Source: Myxococcales bacterium
Lineage (GTDB): Bacteria; Myxococcota_A; UBA9160; SMWR01
Assembly (NCBI GenBank): GCA_029881215.1
Contig: JAOUNA010000004.1
Span: 1-51,084 of the forward strand
DNA length: 51,084 nucleotides
Reading direction: 5' to 3'
Shown here: piece by piece, positions 1 through 8,263 of the stretch
How positions within the stretch are numbered: position 1 is the first letter of the stretch
Layout of the letters: every line of letters starts with the position of its first letter
The notes under the pieces: generated by a model
Databases searched by the model: none
What the model saw: the letters and a program-made list of their open reading frames with translations, nothing else
Told to the model about the DNA's origin: nothing
Made by a program: the position numbers and the translations under genes

Positions 1-921
1 GAGGGCAATCACACCTTCGTGCGCATCGAGAAGCGCCTGCGCACCACGGAAGAGGTGGCCCGCGACCTGGCGCGCGCGGCCGGGGTGTCGGCCCGCGACG
101 TCGGCTACGCGGGCCGCAAGGACCGGCGCGCGGTCGCGACGCAGTGGTTCTCGGTTCCCGTGCTGGATCCCGAGCGCGCGCTCGCGCTGGCGCTCCGCGG
201 CGCGCGGGTTCTCGAGGCGGCTCGACACCCGCACAAGCTGCGCACGGGTCAGCTGCGGGCGAATCGCTTCGACCTGGTCGTGCGTGATGTCGACGCCGCC
301 GCCTGCGCCGCGGCCGAGACCCGCCTGGCTGAGGCGATCGCGCGCGGCTTTCCCAATCGCTTCGGCGGCCAGCGCTTCGGCCGCGACGGGCGCAACGTCG
401 AGCACGCCCAGCGCATGCTGCGCGGAGAGTCGGTGCCCGGCGGCCGTCGCGCGGCGCGCTTCCTGCTGTCGGCGCTGCAGGCCTCCGTGTTCAACGCCGT
501 GCTCGCCGCGCGAAGCGCGCCGCCGCATCGGCTGGAGCGCGGAGACGTCGCCGTGCGGCACGATTCGGGCGGTCTCTTCCTCGTGGAGGACGAAGTGCTC
601 GAGGCGCCGCGCGCCGAGGCGTTCGAGATCAGCCCGACCGGGCCGATCTTCGGCACGCGCAGCCTGGAGCCCGCCGGCGCCGTGGCGGAGCGCGAGCGAG
701 CGGTGCTGGCGCAGCACGGCGTCGATCTCGCGCGACTCTTCCCGCCGCGCGGGATCCGGCTGCGGGGCGGGCGGCGCGCGCTCCGCGCCCGGCCCGAGGA
801 CGCGCTGCTCACGCGCGGCGCCGATCACGTGCGTCTGTGCTTCACGCTGCCGTCCGGCAGCTACGCGACGGTGTTGATCGAGGAGCTGCTCGGTGCGGAC
901 CTGGCGGAGGGTTTCGAATGA
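1..921 (+). CDS. truD: tRNA pseudouridine synthase TruD (5' end missing)
   Basis: TruD converts U13 of some tRNAs to pseudouridine in the cytoplasm. The reading frame is open from base 1, so the true start lies outside the window; the GTG at 19 is internal. The catalytic motif GYAGRKDRRAVATQ is clear, and its aspartate codon is at 121-123. The downstream NRFGGQRFGRDGRN block is also typical of TruD. About 306 codons are visible, against roughly 350 residues for the family, so only a short N-terminal piece is missing. The cysK gene follows about 50 bases downstream on the same strand. The family call is firm. Confidence 0.95.
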   Translation, partial: EGNHTFVRIEKRLRTTEEVARDLARAAGVSARDVGYAGRKDRRAVATQWFSVPVLDPERALALALRGARVLEAARHPHKLRTGQLRANRFDLVVRDVDAAACAAAETRLAEAIARGFPNRFGGQRFGRDGRNVEHAQRMLRGESVPGGRRAARFLLSALQASVFNAVLAARSAPPHRLERGDVAVRHDSGGLFLVEDEVLEAPRAEAFEISPTGPIFGTRSLEPAGAVAERERAVLAQHGVDLARLFPPRGIRLRGGRRALRARPEDALLTRGADHVRLCFTLPSGSYATVLIEELLGADLAEGFE

Positions 922-972
922 CAGCGGGCGGGTCCACGGGGTATGCTGGCGCGCCAATCGGGGGTCCATCGC

Positions 973-1932
973 ATGAGAATCGCAGACAAAGTCACCGAAC
1001 TCATCGGCCATACGCCGCTGGTGCGGCTCCACCGGATCAGCTCGGGCGTCTCACCCGAGATCGTGGTGAAGCTCGAGAGTGCGAATCCGGCCAACAGCGT
1101 CAAAGATCGCATCGGGCTGGCCATGATCGAGGCCGCCGAGCGGGACGGGTTGCTCGAGCCGGGCGTGAGCGTGATCGTCGAGCCGACGAGCGGCAATACC
1201 GGCATCGCGCTCGCCTTCGTCGCGGCGGTGAAGGGCTACCAGTGCATTCTGACCATGCCCGAGTCGATGAGCCCCGAGCGACGCGCCGTGCTGCGCGCCT
1301 TCGGCGCCAAGCTCGTGCTCACGGATCCGGCCAAGGGCATGCCGGGCTGCATCGAAGTCGCCAATGAGATCTGCTCCAAGGTGCCGAACGCCTTCATGCC
1401 GCAGCAGTTCCGCAACCCGGCGAATCCCGAGGTCCACCGCCGCACCACCGCCGAGGAGATCTGGAACGACACCGATGGAAAGGTCGACGCGCTGGTGGCC
1501 GGGGTCGGCACGGGTGGGACCATCACCGGCGTCTCCCAGGTGCTAAAGGAGCGCAAGCCCTCCTGCCGGGCGATCGCGGTCGAGCCGGCTGCGAGCCCGG
1601 TGCTGTCCGGAGGGCCGCCCGGGAAGCACGTCATCCAGGGCATCGGCGCTGGCTTCATCCCGGACGTGCTCGATCAGTCGCTGATCGACGCCGTCGTCAC
1701 CGTCAGCAACGAGGAGTCACTCGAGATGGCGAGGCGTCTCGCGCGCGAGGAAGGGATCCTGTGCGGGATCTCGTCCGGTGCGGCGGTGAGCGCAGCGGTG
1801 AAATATGCGGGCGGCGCTGGGGCCGATCTCGAGCTGATCGTCGTGATCGTTCCGAGCTTCGGCGAGCGCTACATCCAGACCAGTCTCTTCGATCCCTACC
1901 GGTACGACGGGAGTGACGACATCGGAGTCTGA
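973..1932 (+). CDS. cysK: cysteine synthase (O-acetylserine sulfhydrylase, PLP-dependent)
   Basis: The enzyme makes L-cysteine from O-acetylserine and sulfide. The N-terminus IGHTPLVRL, the PLP-lysine motif NSVKDR, the substrate loop EPTSGNTG and the phosphate loop [10 protein letters not shown] are all present and in order. At 319 residues it has the normal CysK length. An in-frame ATG at 943 would add ten residues. The ATG at 973 is preferred because GGGGG precedes it at good spacing and the protein then begins [12 protein letters not shown], as usual for the family. The stop overlaps the start of the next gene by 20 bases, suggesting translational coupling. CysM is the alternative, but the sequence reads closer to CysK. 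Confidence 0.95.
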   Translation: MRIADKVTELIGHTPLVRLHRISSGVSPEIVVKLESANPANSVKDRIGLAMIEAAERDGLLEPGVSVIVEPTSGNTGIALAFVAAVKGYQCILTMPESMSPERRAVLRAFGAKLVLTDPAKGMPGCIEVANEICSKVPNAFMPQQFRNPANPEVHRRTTAEEIWNDTDGKVDALVAGVGTGGTITGVSQVLKERKPSCRAIAVEPAASPVLSGGPPGKHVIQGIGAGFIPDVLDQSLIDAVVTVSNEESLEMARRLAREEGILCGISSGAAVSAAVKYAGGAGADLELIVVIVPSFGERYIQTSLFDPYRYDGSDDIGV

Positions 1933-2479
1933 GACGCGCTCCGGCCCGTTCCCGGGTGCGGTGGTCCGCGCGTATGCGGGCGCGCGGCCTCGCATCCACG
2001 CGTCGGCCTGGCTGGCGCCGGGCTGCACGGTCGTGGGTGACGTGGAGATCGCGGCCGACGCGAGCATCTGGTACGGGACCGTGGTGCGCGGCGACGTCAA
2101 TGTGATCCGCATCGGTCGCGCGACCAACGTGCAGGACAACAGCGTGATTCACGTGGAGCACGGGAATCACCCCTGCATTCTGGGCGACGAGGTGACCGTA
2201 GGGCACCGCGCGGTCGTGCACGCGTGCACCGTTCGCGACGGCGCGCTGATCGGGATCGGGGCGATCATCCTCGACGGTGCGGAGATCGGCGCGGAGGCGT
2301 TGATCGGAGCGGGGGCGGTCGTCACGCCCGGTACGGTCGTGCCGGAAGGGGTGCTGGCGGTGGGAATTCCCGCTCGCGTCGTGCGCGTGCTGAGCCCCGC
2401 GGTTCGCGCCCAGCAGCGGGAGCACGCGCGCCGCTACGTCGAGACGGCGCGGGAGAACGCTCGGGCGGTCGATCGGTGA
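1913..2479 (+). CDS. gamma-carbonic anhydrase family protein (hexapeptide repeat)
   Basis: This 188-residue protein is a left-handed beta-helix of the YrdA/PaaY/gamma-carbonic anhydrase group. Hexapeptide repeats run through most of the chain (for example [19 protein letters not shown]). The family's metal-binding histidines appear in SVIHV and in GHRAVVHAC. Members bind Zn or Fe as trimers and may hydrate CO2, though many have no proven activity. The GTG start lies inside the end of cysK, and the stop overlaps the next gene by 4 bases (GTGA), so cysK, this gene and the TetR gene form a compact operon. The substrate cannot be read from sequence. Confidence 0.88.
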   Translation: MTTSESETRSGPFPGAVVRAYAGARPRIHASAWLAPGCTVVGDVEIAADASIWYGTVVRGDVNVIRIGRATNVQDNSVIHVEHGNHPCILGDEVTVGHRAVVHACTVRDGALIGIGAIILDGAEIGAEALIGAGAVVTPGTVVPEGVLAVGIPARVVRVLSPAVRAQQREHARRYVETARENARAVDR

Positions 2480-3129
2480 GCGAAGTCGACTCCGAATCGC
2501 TTCGCGAGCAGAAGAAGGCGAAGTCGCGGCGGCGCATCCTGGAAGCGGCGCGCGAGATCTTCTTCCGCGACGGATTCATGCACGCCAACCTCGACGAGGT
2601 CGCACAGCGCGCAGGTGTCGCGAAGGGCACCCTGTACCGGTACTTCGACAACAAGGCCGAGCTCTACGTGGCGGTGCTGGCGCACAACGGCGAGATCTTC
2701 CAGGAGAAGATGCGCGAGTGCGCCGCCACGCGCGGTGTCGATCCCCCGGATCTGATCCGCCGCGTCGGTCGCTTCTACTTCGAGCACTGGACCACGAACC
2801 GGGACTACTTCCAGATCTTCTGGGCCATGGAGAACCAGTCGGTCATCGGGGAGCTGCCCGTGGGTGTCGTCGACGAGGTGACCCGACTGTGGTCGCAGTG
2901 CGTCGAGATCGTGGCGCAGATCGTGCAGCGGGGCGTCGACGAAGGGTTCTTCAGGCGCTGCGATCCGTGGGAGGTGGCGGACATTCTCTGGACGCTCGCG
3001 AACGGCTTGATCCAGTCGGAAACCAGCCCGGCCCATCGCAGGTTGCGCCGCCGCCGATTGGAGCACACCTTCACGGATGCGGTGGATCTCGTCTTGGAGG
3101 GCCTTGCGACGCTCGCGAAACCCGGTTGA
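2476..3129 (+). CDS. TetR/AcrR family transcriptional regulator
   Basis: The protein has 217 residues. The N-terminal helix-turn-helix is typical of TetR (RRRILEAAREIFFRDGF..., AGVAKGTLYRYF), and the C-terminal half is a helical ligand-binding domain. The GTG at 2476 overlaps the preceding stop as GTGA and gives the usual short tail before the DNA-binding domain; the longer upstream frame is only read-through of the neighbouring gene. The gene lies directly upstream of acpP, and the gap between them holds two palindromes (3185-3198 and 3217-3229). By inference it may regulate acpP or itself, possibly in response to an acyl-CoA. The ligand is unknown. Confidence 0.9.
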   Translation: MSEVDSESLREQKKAKSRRRILEAAREIFFRDGFMHANLDEVAQRAGVAKGTLYRYFDNKAELYVAVLAHNGEIFQEKMRECAATRGVDPPDLIRRVGRFYFEHWTTNRDYFQIFWAMENQSVIGELPVGVVDEVTRLWSQCVEIVAQIVQRGVDEGFFRRCDPWEVADILWTLANGLIQSETSPAHRRLRRRRLEHTFTDAVDLVLEGLATLAKPG

Positions 3130-3154
3130 CACGACCGTCCTCCTGCGGGATCCT
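3126..3154 (+). promoter_or_regulatory. possible sigma70-type promoter upstream of acpP
   Basis: A perfect TTGACA -35 box at 3126-3131 overlaps the stop of the TetR gene. A weak -10 (GATCCT) follows after 17 bases. If used, it would give acpP a leader of about 210 bases containing two palindromes. The -10 match is poor, so this is tentative. Confidence 0.3.
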
Positions 3155-3184
3155 GCGCGCCGACCACGTGGCGAGGGGGAGACT

Positions 3185-3198
3185 TTCACCGCGGTGAA
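3185..3198. promoter_or_regulatory. 14-bp perfect palindrome, candidate TetR operator
   Basis: TTCACCGCGGTGAA is a perfect inverted repeat between the TetR gene and acpP. Its size and symmetry fit the operator of a dimeric TetR protein. A second palindrome lies 18 bases downstream. Binding by the adjacent regulator is inference from proximity. Confidence 0.45.
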
Positions 3199-3216
3199 CG
3201 TCCGGGGAGCGCGTAC

Positions 3217-3229
3217 GGACCGTCGGTCC
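3217..3229. promoter_or_regulatory. 13-bp palindrome GGACCGTCGGTCC
   Basis: This is a perfect inverted repeat of GGACCG around one central base, in the acpP leader. It could be a second operator or the stem of a small hairpin. It differs in sequence from the 3185 palindrome, so both need not bind the same protein. Confidence 0.35.
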
Positions 3230-3372
3230 AGAGCGCGTGGCGCTTCGGACCGCGAGAGAGCGGCGCTGCACGACCGGTTCGGATTGCGAGAGTCAGAGGT
3301 CTTGGAGCTCAGCGAAGAAGACCCAGCGTGAGCGAACACGACCGAAGGGACCCAAGGGAGAGGGGAACGAAG

Positions 3373-3621
3373 ATGGCGGACGGTCTCGAGACGAAGATTC
3401 GATCGATCCTTGCAGAACAGCTCGGTGTGGAAGCCGAGGAAGTGACCACGGACGCGAACATTCTGGATGATCTGGGCGCGGATTCGCTCGACGTGGTCGA
3501 GTTGGTCATGACCCTCGAAGAGGCCTTCGACATCGAGGTGCCGGACGAGGAAGTCGAAGAGATGCGCACCGTGGGCGACGTCGAGCGCTACGTGATCAAG
3601 GCGGTCGGCGCGGCCGCCTAG
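3373..3621 (+). CDS. acpP: acyl carrier protein
   Basis: This small acidic protein (82 residues) carries growing fatty acids on a phosphopantetheine arm. The attachment site is the serine in [12 protein letters not shown]. Length and charge are normal for AcpP. An upstream in-frame GTG at 3328 would add 15 residues; ATG 3373 is preferred because GAGAGGGG precedes it and the protein then starts [13 protein letters not shown]. No other fatty acid synthesis gene is adjacent: the neighbours are a TetR regulator upstream and polA downstream. Confidence 0.95.
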   Translation: MADGLETKIRSILAEQLGVEAEEVTTDANILDDLGADSLDVVELVMTLEEAFDIEVPDEEVEEMRTVGDVERYVIKAVGAAA

Positions 3622-3697
3622 CCCGCGTCCGACATGCTGCGCCGCCGCGCTCGGGTTCCCGTGCGAGGGGCGCCCGCTGGCCGCTACGCTCCCGAGC

Positions 3698-6385
3698 GTG
3701 CCGCAGAGCGCTCCGCCCGACGCACCCCACGTCGTCATTGTCGACGGAACCAACACGCTGTACCGCGCCTTCTTCGCGATCCCGGGCCTGCGCGCGCCCG
3801 ACGGGACCCCCACGAACGCCGCCTACGGCTTCGTGAACATGCTCGGGAAGGTGCTGCGCGAGCAGCGACCGGATCGCGTCATCGTGGTCTTCGACGCGCG
3901 CGGCGAGACCTTTCGCCATCGCATCTACGACGCCTACAAGGCCCACCGCGACGCGCAGCCCGAGGATCTGTCCGCCCAGATTCCCCTCGTGCGCGAGCTG
4001 GTCGAGGCGCACCGCATTCCCATCATCGAGGTCGAGGGATTCGAGGCGGACGACGTCATCGCGACGCTGGTCCGGCGCACCCCTGGCGCCGCGCGCATCT
4101 CGATCGTTTCGACGGACAAGGATCTCATGCAGCTGGTGGACGATCGGGTTGCGCTGCTCGACGGCATTCGCGAGCGCCGCTACGGACCCGAAGAGGTCGA
4201 GGCGCGCTTCGGAGTGCCGCCCGAGCAGATCCTGGATCTGCGCGCACTCGTCGGGGATCCGAGCGACAACATTCCCGGCGTGAAGGGCATCGGGGAGAAG
4301 GGAGCGGCCAAGCTCATCCTCGAGTGGGGCGATCTCGAGACCCTGCTGGCGCACGCCGATGAGGTCGCTGCCAAGCGCGCGCGCAGCGCGCTGAAGGAAG
4401 GGGCCGATTCCGCGCGCCTCTCGAAGCGGCTGGCGACGCTGCGCACGGACGCGCCGCTGCCGCTCGATCCGGAAGCCCTCGCGCCTCCCGAACCCGACCG
4501 CGAGCGCTTGCGCGAGATCTTTGCCCGCCTGGGCTTCACCCGTCTGCTCGAGGCGCTCGGCGGCGTGGCGCAGGCGCCGGAGGAGGCGCGGTCCTCGGGC
4601 GAGCTGCTGGTCGAATGTGTCAGCGAGGCGGATGCGCTCGCCGCGCTGGGGGAGCGCGTGCGCGCTCTGCCCCGGCTTCCGCTGGTGGCGGTGGTGGACG
4701 GGGAGGGCAGCGTGGCGTGCCGTCCGGTCGGATTCGCCCTGGCTCTGGCCCCGGCGCGCGCCGCCTACGTGCCGCTCGCGCCGCTGGGACCGGCATTCGA
4801 GGCGCTGATCGAGGCTCTGCGTCCCGCGCTGGCCGCACCCGGAAACGTCGCCTGGCTCGCGCCCGATGCGAAGCGCATGCAGGGCATCTTCGCCGAGCGC
4901 GGGCTCGAGCTCGGGCTGCCCTGCTTCGACGTCGAGCTCGCCGGGCAGCTGCTCGACGCCAGGGGCGCGCGCGGTGTGGCGGCGCTCGCCGCGCAGCACC
5001 TGGGGCGCACGCTGGGCAGCTGGGAAGAGCTGGCGGGTCGCGGCGCCAAGGCCAAGGCTGCCTCGGAGCTGCCCGTGGACGACGTGGCGCGCTGGGCCGC
5101 CGAGCAGGCGTGCGCTGCGCAGGCTCTCGTCGAGCCACTCGCTCGGCAGCTCGAAGAGGCGGGGCTCTCGGCGCTCTACGACGAGGTCGAGCTGCCCCTC
5201 ACGCGGGTGCTGGCGCGCATGGAGCGCGTCGGCGTGCGCGTCGACGAAGCGGCGCTGGAACTCCTGTCGTCCGAGTACGAGTCGGAGCTCGCGCGCATCG
5301 AGCGCGAGATCCACGCGCTCGCCGGTGAGGCGTTCCTGATCTCTTCCCCCAAGCAGCTCCAGCAGATCCTCTTCGAGAAGCTGAAGCTGCCGGTGGTCCG
5401 GAAGACCAAGACGGGATATTCGACTGACGAAGGCGTGCTCGAGCAGCTCGCGGCGCAGCACGAGCTGCCGGCGCGCATCCTCGCGTACCGGCGCCTCGCC
5501 AAGCTCAAGAACACCTACGTGGATGCGTTGCCGCGCCTCGTGAACGAGACCACGGGGCGCATCCATCCCACCTACAATCAGCTGGGCGCCGCCACCGGAC
5601 GGCTCTCCGCCGCGAATCCGAACGTGCAGAACATTCCGATCCGCAGTGAAGAGGGTGTGCGCATCCGCGAGGCCTTCGTGCCCGCGGAGGGCTGTCGGCT
5701 GGTGTCCGCCGACTACTCGCAGGTCGAGCTGCGGATCCTCGCGCACTATTCGGGCGATGAGAGCCTGATCGAAGCGTTCCGCCGCAACGAGGATATTCAC
5801 CGCCGCACCGCCGCGGAGGTCTGGAGTGTGACACCCGAAGACGTCACGCCGGAGCAGCGCGCGCGCGCCAAGGCCGTCAACTTCGGCATCATCTACGGGC
5901 TTTCCTCCTTCGGTCTCGCCAACCAGCTCGGCATCGCCGCCGCCGAGGCCCAGGCCACCATCGAGACCTATTTCGAGCGCTACCGCGGTGTGAGGCGCTT
6001 CCTCGACGAGACCGTCGCCCGCGCGAAGCGCGAGGGATACGTGCGCACGCTGCTCGGGCGACGCCGCGCGCTGCCGGATCTGAACTCGCGCAACCGCGTG
6101 CTGCGTCAGGCGGCGGAGCGCATGGCGGTCAACACCGTCATCCAGGGTACGGCGGCCGATCTGATCAAGAAGGCGATGCTCGCGGTGGACGCGGCGCTCG
6201 AGGCGGCACGGCGGCGGGCGCGCATGATTCTGCAGGTCCACGACGAGCTCGTGCTCGAGGTGCCGGAGCGCGAGGTCGAGCCGGTCTCGGAGCTGCTGCG
6301 CGAGCGCATGGAGAACGTCTTCCCCCTCGGGGTTCCGCTGCGCGTCGATGTGGGGAGTGGCCGAAACTGGCGCGAGGCGCACTAG
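3698..6385 (+). CDS. polA: DNA polymerase I with degenerate 3'-5' exonuclease domain
   Basis: PolA removes RNA primers and fills gaps. The 5'-nuclease domain (about residues 10-270) has VIVDGTNTLYRAF and the DNKDLMQLV-like and GDPSDNIPGVKGIGEKGA motifs. The polymerase domain (about 500-895) has motif A DYSQVELRI (Asp672), an intact O-helix RAKAVNFGIIYG, and motif C VHDELVLEV (Asp849). The middle proofreading domain keeps a DxE (Asp334, Glu336), but the positions matching E. coli Asp424, Tyr497 and Asp501 read Met394, Trp466 and Gln470, so proofreading is probably lost. At 895 residues the length is normal. The GTG start at 3698 has no evident ribosome-binding site but is the first start in frame. 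Confidence 0.95.
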   Translation: MPQSAPPDAPHVVIVDGTNTLYRAFFAIPGLRAPDGTPTNAAYGFVNMLGKVLREQRPDRVIVVFDARGETFRHRIYDAYKAHRDAQPEDLSAQIPLVRELVEAHRIPIIEVEGFEADDVIATLVRRTPGAARISIVSTDKDLMQLVDDRVALLDGIRERRYGPEEVEARFGVPPEQILDLRALVGDPSDNIPGVKGIGEKGAAKLILEWGDLETLLAHADEVAAKRARSALKEGADSARLSKRLATLRTDAPLPLDPEALAPPEPDRERLREIFARLGFTRLLEALGGVAQAPEEARSSGELLVECVSEADALAALGERVRALPRLPLVAVVDGEGSVACRPVGFALALAPARAAYVPLAPLGPAFEALIEALRPALAAPGNVAWLAPDAKRMQGIFAERGLELGLPCFDVELAGQLLDARGARGVAALAAQHLGRTLGSWEELAGRGAKAKAASELPVDDVARWAAEQACAAQALVEPLARQLEEAGLSALYDEVELPLTRVLARMERVGVRVDEAALELLSSEYESELARIEREIHALAGEAFLISSPKQLQQILFEKLKLPVVRKTKTGYSTDEGVLEQLAAQHELPARILAYRRLAKLKNTYVDALPRLVNETTGRIHPTYNQLGAATGRLSAANPNVQNIPIRSEEGVRIREAFVPAEGCRLVSADYSQVELRILAHYSGDESLIEAFRRNEDIHRRTAAEVWSVTPEDVTPEQRARAKAVNFGIIYGLSSFGLANQLGIAAAEAQATIETYFERYRGVRRFLDETVARAKREGYVRTLLGRRRALPDLNSRNRVLRQAAERMAVNTVIQGTAADLIKKAMLAVDAALEAARRRARMILQVHDELVLEVPEREVEPVSELLRERMENVFPLGVPLRVDVGSGRNWREAH

Positions 6386-6454
6386 GCCGCGAATCAAACG
6401 GACGCCGGCTGCGTCGAACGGTCGAGTCCGCGGGTACTTCGGGAGGTCCTTGCG

Positions 6455-7093
6455 ATGCGTTCCGCCGCCCGGCCCACGTCGGAGCTACCCGACGCTGAAG
6501 CCGTGGCGCGCGCCCGGAGCGGCGATCACGAGGCGTTCCGCGTTCTGGTCGAGCGGTATCAGGCCCGCGCGTACCGCCTGGCGCTGCGCATGCTGCGCGA
6601 TCCCGAACAGGCCCGCGACGCGGTCCAGGAGGGATTTCTCAAGGCCTACGCAGCGCTCGATGCCTTCGAAGGTCGCTCCGGATTCTACACATGGTTGTAC
6701 CGCATGGTGTTCAATCTCTGCATCGATACGAAGCGGCGCGACCGCTCCAATCGCCACGTCGCCTGGAACGACGAAGTCGCGGTCGAGGTCGCATCCTCGC
6801 CGGTTCCGGCGGCAGCAGCGCTCGGCGCTCCCGAGAAGGACGCCGCGCGCGGCGAGCTGCGCGCGGCGGTGCTGCGCGCCGTCGCCGCGCTTCCGGAGGA
6901 CGCGCGGCGCACGCTGCTGCTGCGCGAGGTGGACGGCTTGAGCTATGCGCAGATCGCCCGGGCGCTGCGAATTCCGAAGGGGACGGTGATGAGTCGGCTG
7001 CATCACGCGCGTCGGCGCGTGCGAGAGATTCTGATCGAGGCGGGTGCGCTGGAGCCCCAGGTGCCCCCCGCCGAAGAAGGAGGTGCGGCATGA
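6455..7093 (+). CDS. ECF-type RNA polymerase sigma factor (RpoE-like)
   Basis: This 212-residue sigma factor has region 2 (about 20-90; LVERYQARAYRLALRMLRDPEQARDAVQEGFLKAY) and region 4 (about 140-195; LPEDARRTLLLREVDGLSYAQIARALRIPKGTVMSRLHHARRRVRE) and lacks regions 1 and 3, the ECF layout. GGGAGG lies at good spacing before ATG 6455. Its stop overlaps the next start (ATGA), and that gene encodes a membrane anti-sigma factor. The signal and regulon are not visible. The organisation is close to rpoE-rseA. Confidence 0.93.
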   Translation: MRSAARPTSELPDAEAVARARSGDHEAFRVLVERYQARAYRLALRMLRDPEQARDAVQEGFLKAYAALDAFEGRSGFYTWLYRMVFNLCIDTKRRDRSNRHVAWNDEVAVEVASSPVPAAAALGAPEKDAARGELRAAVLRAVAALPEDARRTLLLREVDGLSYAQIARALRIPKGTVMSRLHHARRRVREILIEAGALEPQVPPAEEGGAA

Positions 7094-7617
7094 GTGCGAT
7101 GCGGCACGCCATGGACGGCCGGAACGCCGAGCGGCTCCATGCATACCACGACGGAGAGCTGTCCGGCCTCGCGCGCCGGCGGTTCGAGCGGCAGCTGCGT
7201 CGCAGGCCGGAGCTGCGCAGCGAGCTGCGAGCGCTGGCCGCGCTGCGCGCCGCGCTGCGCGAGCTGGACGCGGCGGCGCCGGCGCCCGATCTGTGGCGCG
7301 AGATCGCGCCGCGCCTCCCCGCCATCGATGCGCGTGCGAGGCAGGCGACCCGCCGCGACGCGGAGAGGCTCTGGTTCTGGCTGCCGAGGCCCGTCGCTGC
7401 CGCGACCGCGGCGGCAGCCGCGGCGGCGCTCGTCGTGGCCGTTGCGGTGGGCCTGCTCTGGCCCCAAGCGCCGCAGGGCGGCCAGGTCGTGCGCTGGATC
7501 GACGGCGGCGCTCGCAGCGTCATGGTGCTCGACGACGATCCGGACACTACGATCATCTGGGTGCTCGACGCCTCGCTGGACGAGGCCTCGACGGGAGGCA
7601 GCGGCAATGTGGTCTAG
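7090..7617 (+). CDS. probable membrane anti-sigma factor without zinc motif
   Basis: This 175-residue protein has a charged helical N-terminus (about 10-60: LHAYHDGELSGLARRRFERQL), one membrane segment (about 101-124) and a small extracytoplasmic tail. The N-terminus resembles the anti-sigma domain of zf-HC2 proteins but has no cysteine, so the usual HxxxCxxC zinc site is absent. The 4-base overlap with the sigma gene is the strongest evidence for the role. It likely holds the sigma factor at the membrane until its outer domain is cleaved or altered. The next gene starts inside its 3' end. Confidence 0.75.
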   Translation: MSAMRHAMDGRNAERLHAYHDGELSGLARRRFERQLRRRPELRSELRALAALRAALRELDAAAPAPDLWREIAPRLPAIDARARQATRRDAERLWFWLPRPVAAATAAAAAAALVVAVAVGLLWPQAPQGGQVVRWIDGGARSVMVLDDDPDTTIIWVLDASLDEASTGGSGNVV

Positions 7618-8098
7618 CAGCGCGATTGGCGTGCGCAGCGCGCTGCGCGCCGTGGTGTTCTTGACATGGATGTGTGTCGTTTGGGTCGGCGGCGCGTGGG
7701 CGCAGCCAGGACCGCCGGCCGCGGCGCCGGCCCCGAGCGACGTCATCCAGGCCACGCTGATGGTGACGCACTTTTCGAATCGCGATGGCGGCATCGATCC
7801 GCGCGCGCGCGGGCTCAGCGAGCGGCTGCAGCGCCAGAACATCCGCTATCCCAGCGCCCGGGTGCTGCTCGAGCGGCGCGCCGCGCTGCGCCTCGAGCAG
7901 GTCGAGACGCTGGCCCTGCCGGATGGCCGCAGCGCCCGCTTTCGGCCGATCCACGTGGGCGCGCAGGGCGTGCTGATGGCCGTCGACGTGGAGCGCGCCG
8001 TGAAGATGGACGCCCGTGTGCGCCGGGGGCACATGCTCGTCATCGACGCCGGTCGCTTCGAGGACGGCAAGCTGGTGATTTCGGTCGAGCCGGACTAG
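7607..8098 (+). CDS. exported protein of unknown function, third gene of the sigma operon
   Basis: This 163-residue protein starts at ATG 7607 (GGGAGG upstream) inside the end of the anti-sigma gene. Residues 1-33 form a signal peptide ending near GGAWAQ. The mature part is about 130 residues without cysteines, rich in Arg and Val (VIQATLMVTHFSNRDGGID..., SARVLLERRAALRLEQVETL). I do not recognise the family. Its place behind a sigma/anti-sigma pair suggests a periplasmic partner or a target of that system, as RseB-like proteins are, but there is no sequence similarity I can point to. Confidence 0.7.
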   Translation: MWSSSAIGVRSALRAVVFLTWMCVVWVGGAWAQPGPPAAAPAPSDVIQATLMVTHFSNRDGGIDPRARGLSERLQRQNIRYPSARVLLERRAALRLEQVETLALPDGRSARFRPIHVGAQGVLMAVDVERAVKMDARVRRGHMLVIDAGRFEDGKLVISVEPD

Positions 8099-8107
8099 GC
8101 GGCGCCT

Positions 8108-8151
8108 GCTCGCGCCCCCCCTCGGGGGCGCGAGCATCTTCCGAAATTTTT
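8108..8151 (+). terminator. intrinsic terminator of the sigma operon
   Basis: A perfect 12-bp GC-rich stem (8108-8119 with 8124-8135) with a 4-base loop lies just past the stop at 8098. The T-run at 8147-8151 comes about 11 bases after the stem, further than in textbook terminators. Confidence 0.75.
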
Positions 8152-8152
8152 C

Positions 8153-8250
8153 TTGCCACCCCGACCGGTTGGCGGCCACTTCCGGGTAGACAGCAAAATC
8201 CCCTTCCCAGGGAGGCCCGGAGCTGGAGTCAGCTCTGGGCCTTTCCGTTT
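8153..8250 (+). ncRNA. candidate small RNA, copy A of a two-member family
   Basis: The stretch between the upstream terminator and the convergent glutaredoxin gene has no ORF but shares an ordered set of blocks with 11405-11510 on the other strand: CACCCCG (8157-8163), CGGCCACT (8173-8180) and a 19-base block at 8191-8209 that matches copy B at 18 of 19 positions. It ends in a terminator hairpin with 12-bp arms (8214-8225 and 8230-8241, one G-T pair) and TTTCCGTTT. The C-rich block CCCCTTCCC could pair with Shine-Dalgarno sequences. The 5' end is not defined by a clear promoter. A mobile repeat is less likely because the spacing to the hairpin is kept while the hairpin sequence is not. Confidence 0.5.
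8214..8250 (+). terminator. rho-independent terminator of candidate sRNA A
   Basis: Arms GGCCCGGAGCTG and CAGCTCTGGGCC pair over 12 positions with one G-T wobble and a GAGT loop, followed directly by TTTCCGTTT. It points rightward, towards the 3' end of the convergent glutaredoxin gene. Confidence 0.75.
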
Positions 8251-8263
8251 GGAGCCGCGCCGC

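Noticed and set aside
3596-6397. 933-codon open frame on the minus strand
   Set aside because: It is the antisense shadow of polA in high-GC DNA; it is Arg/Leu/Gly-rich with no recognisable domain, while polA is certain.
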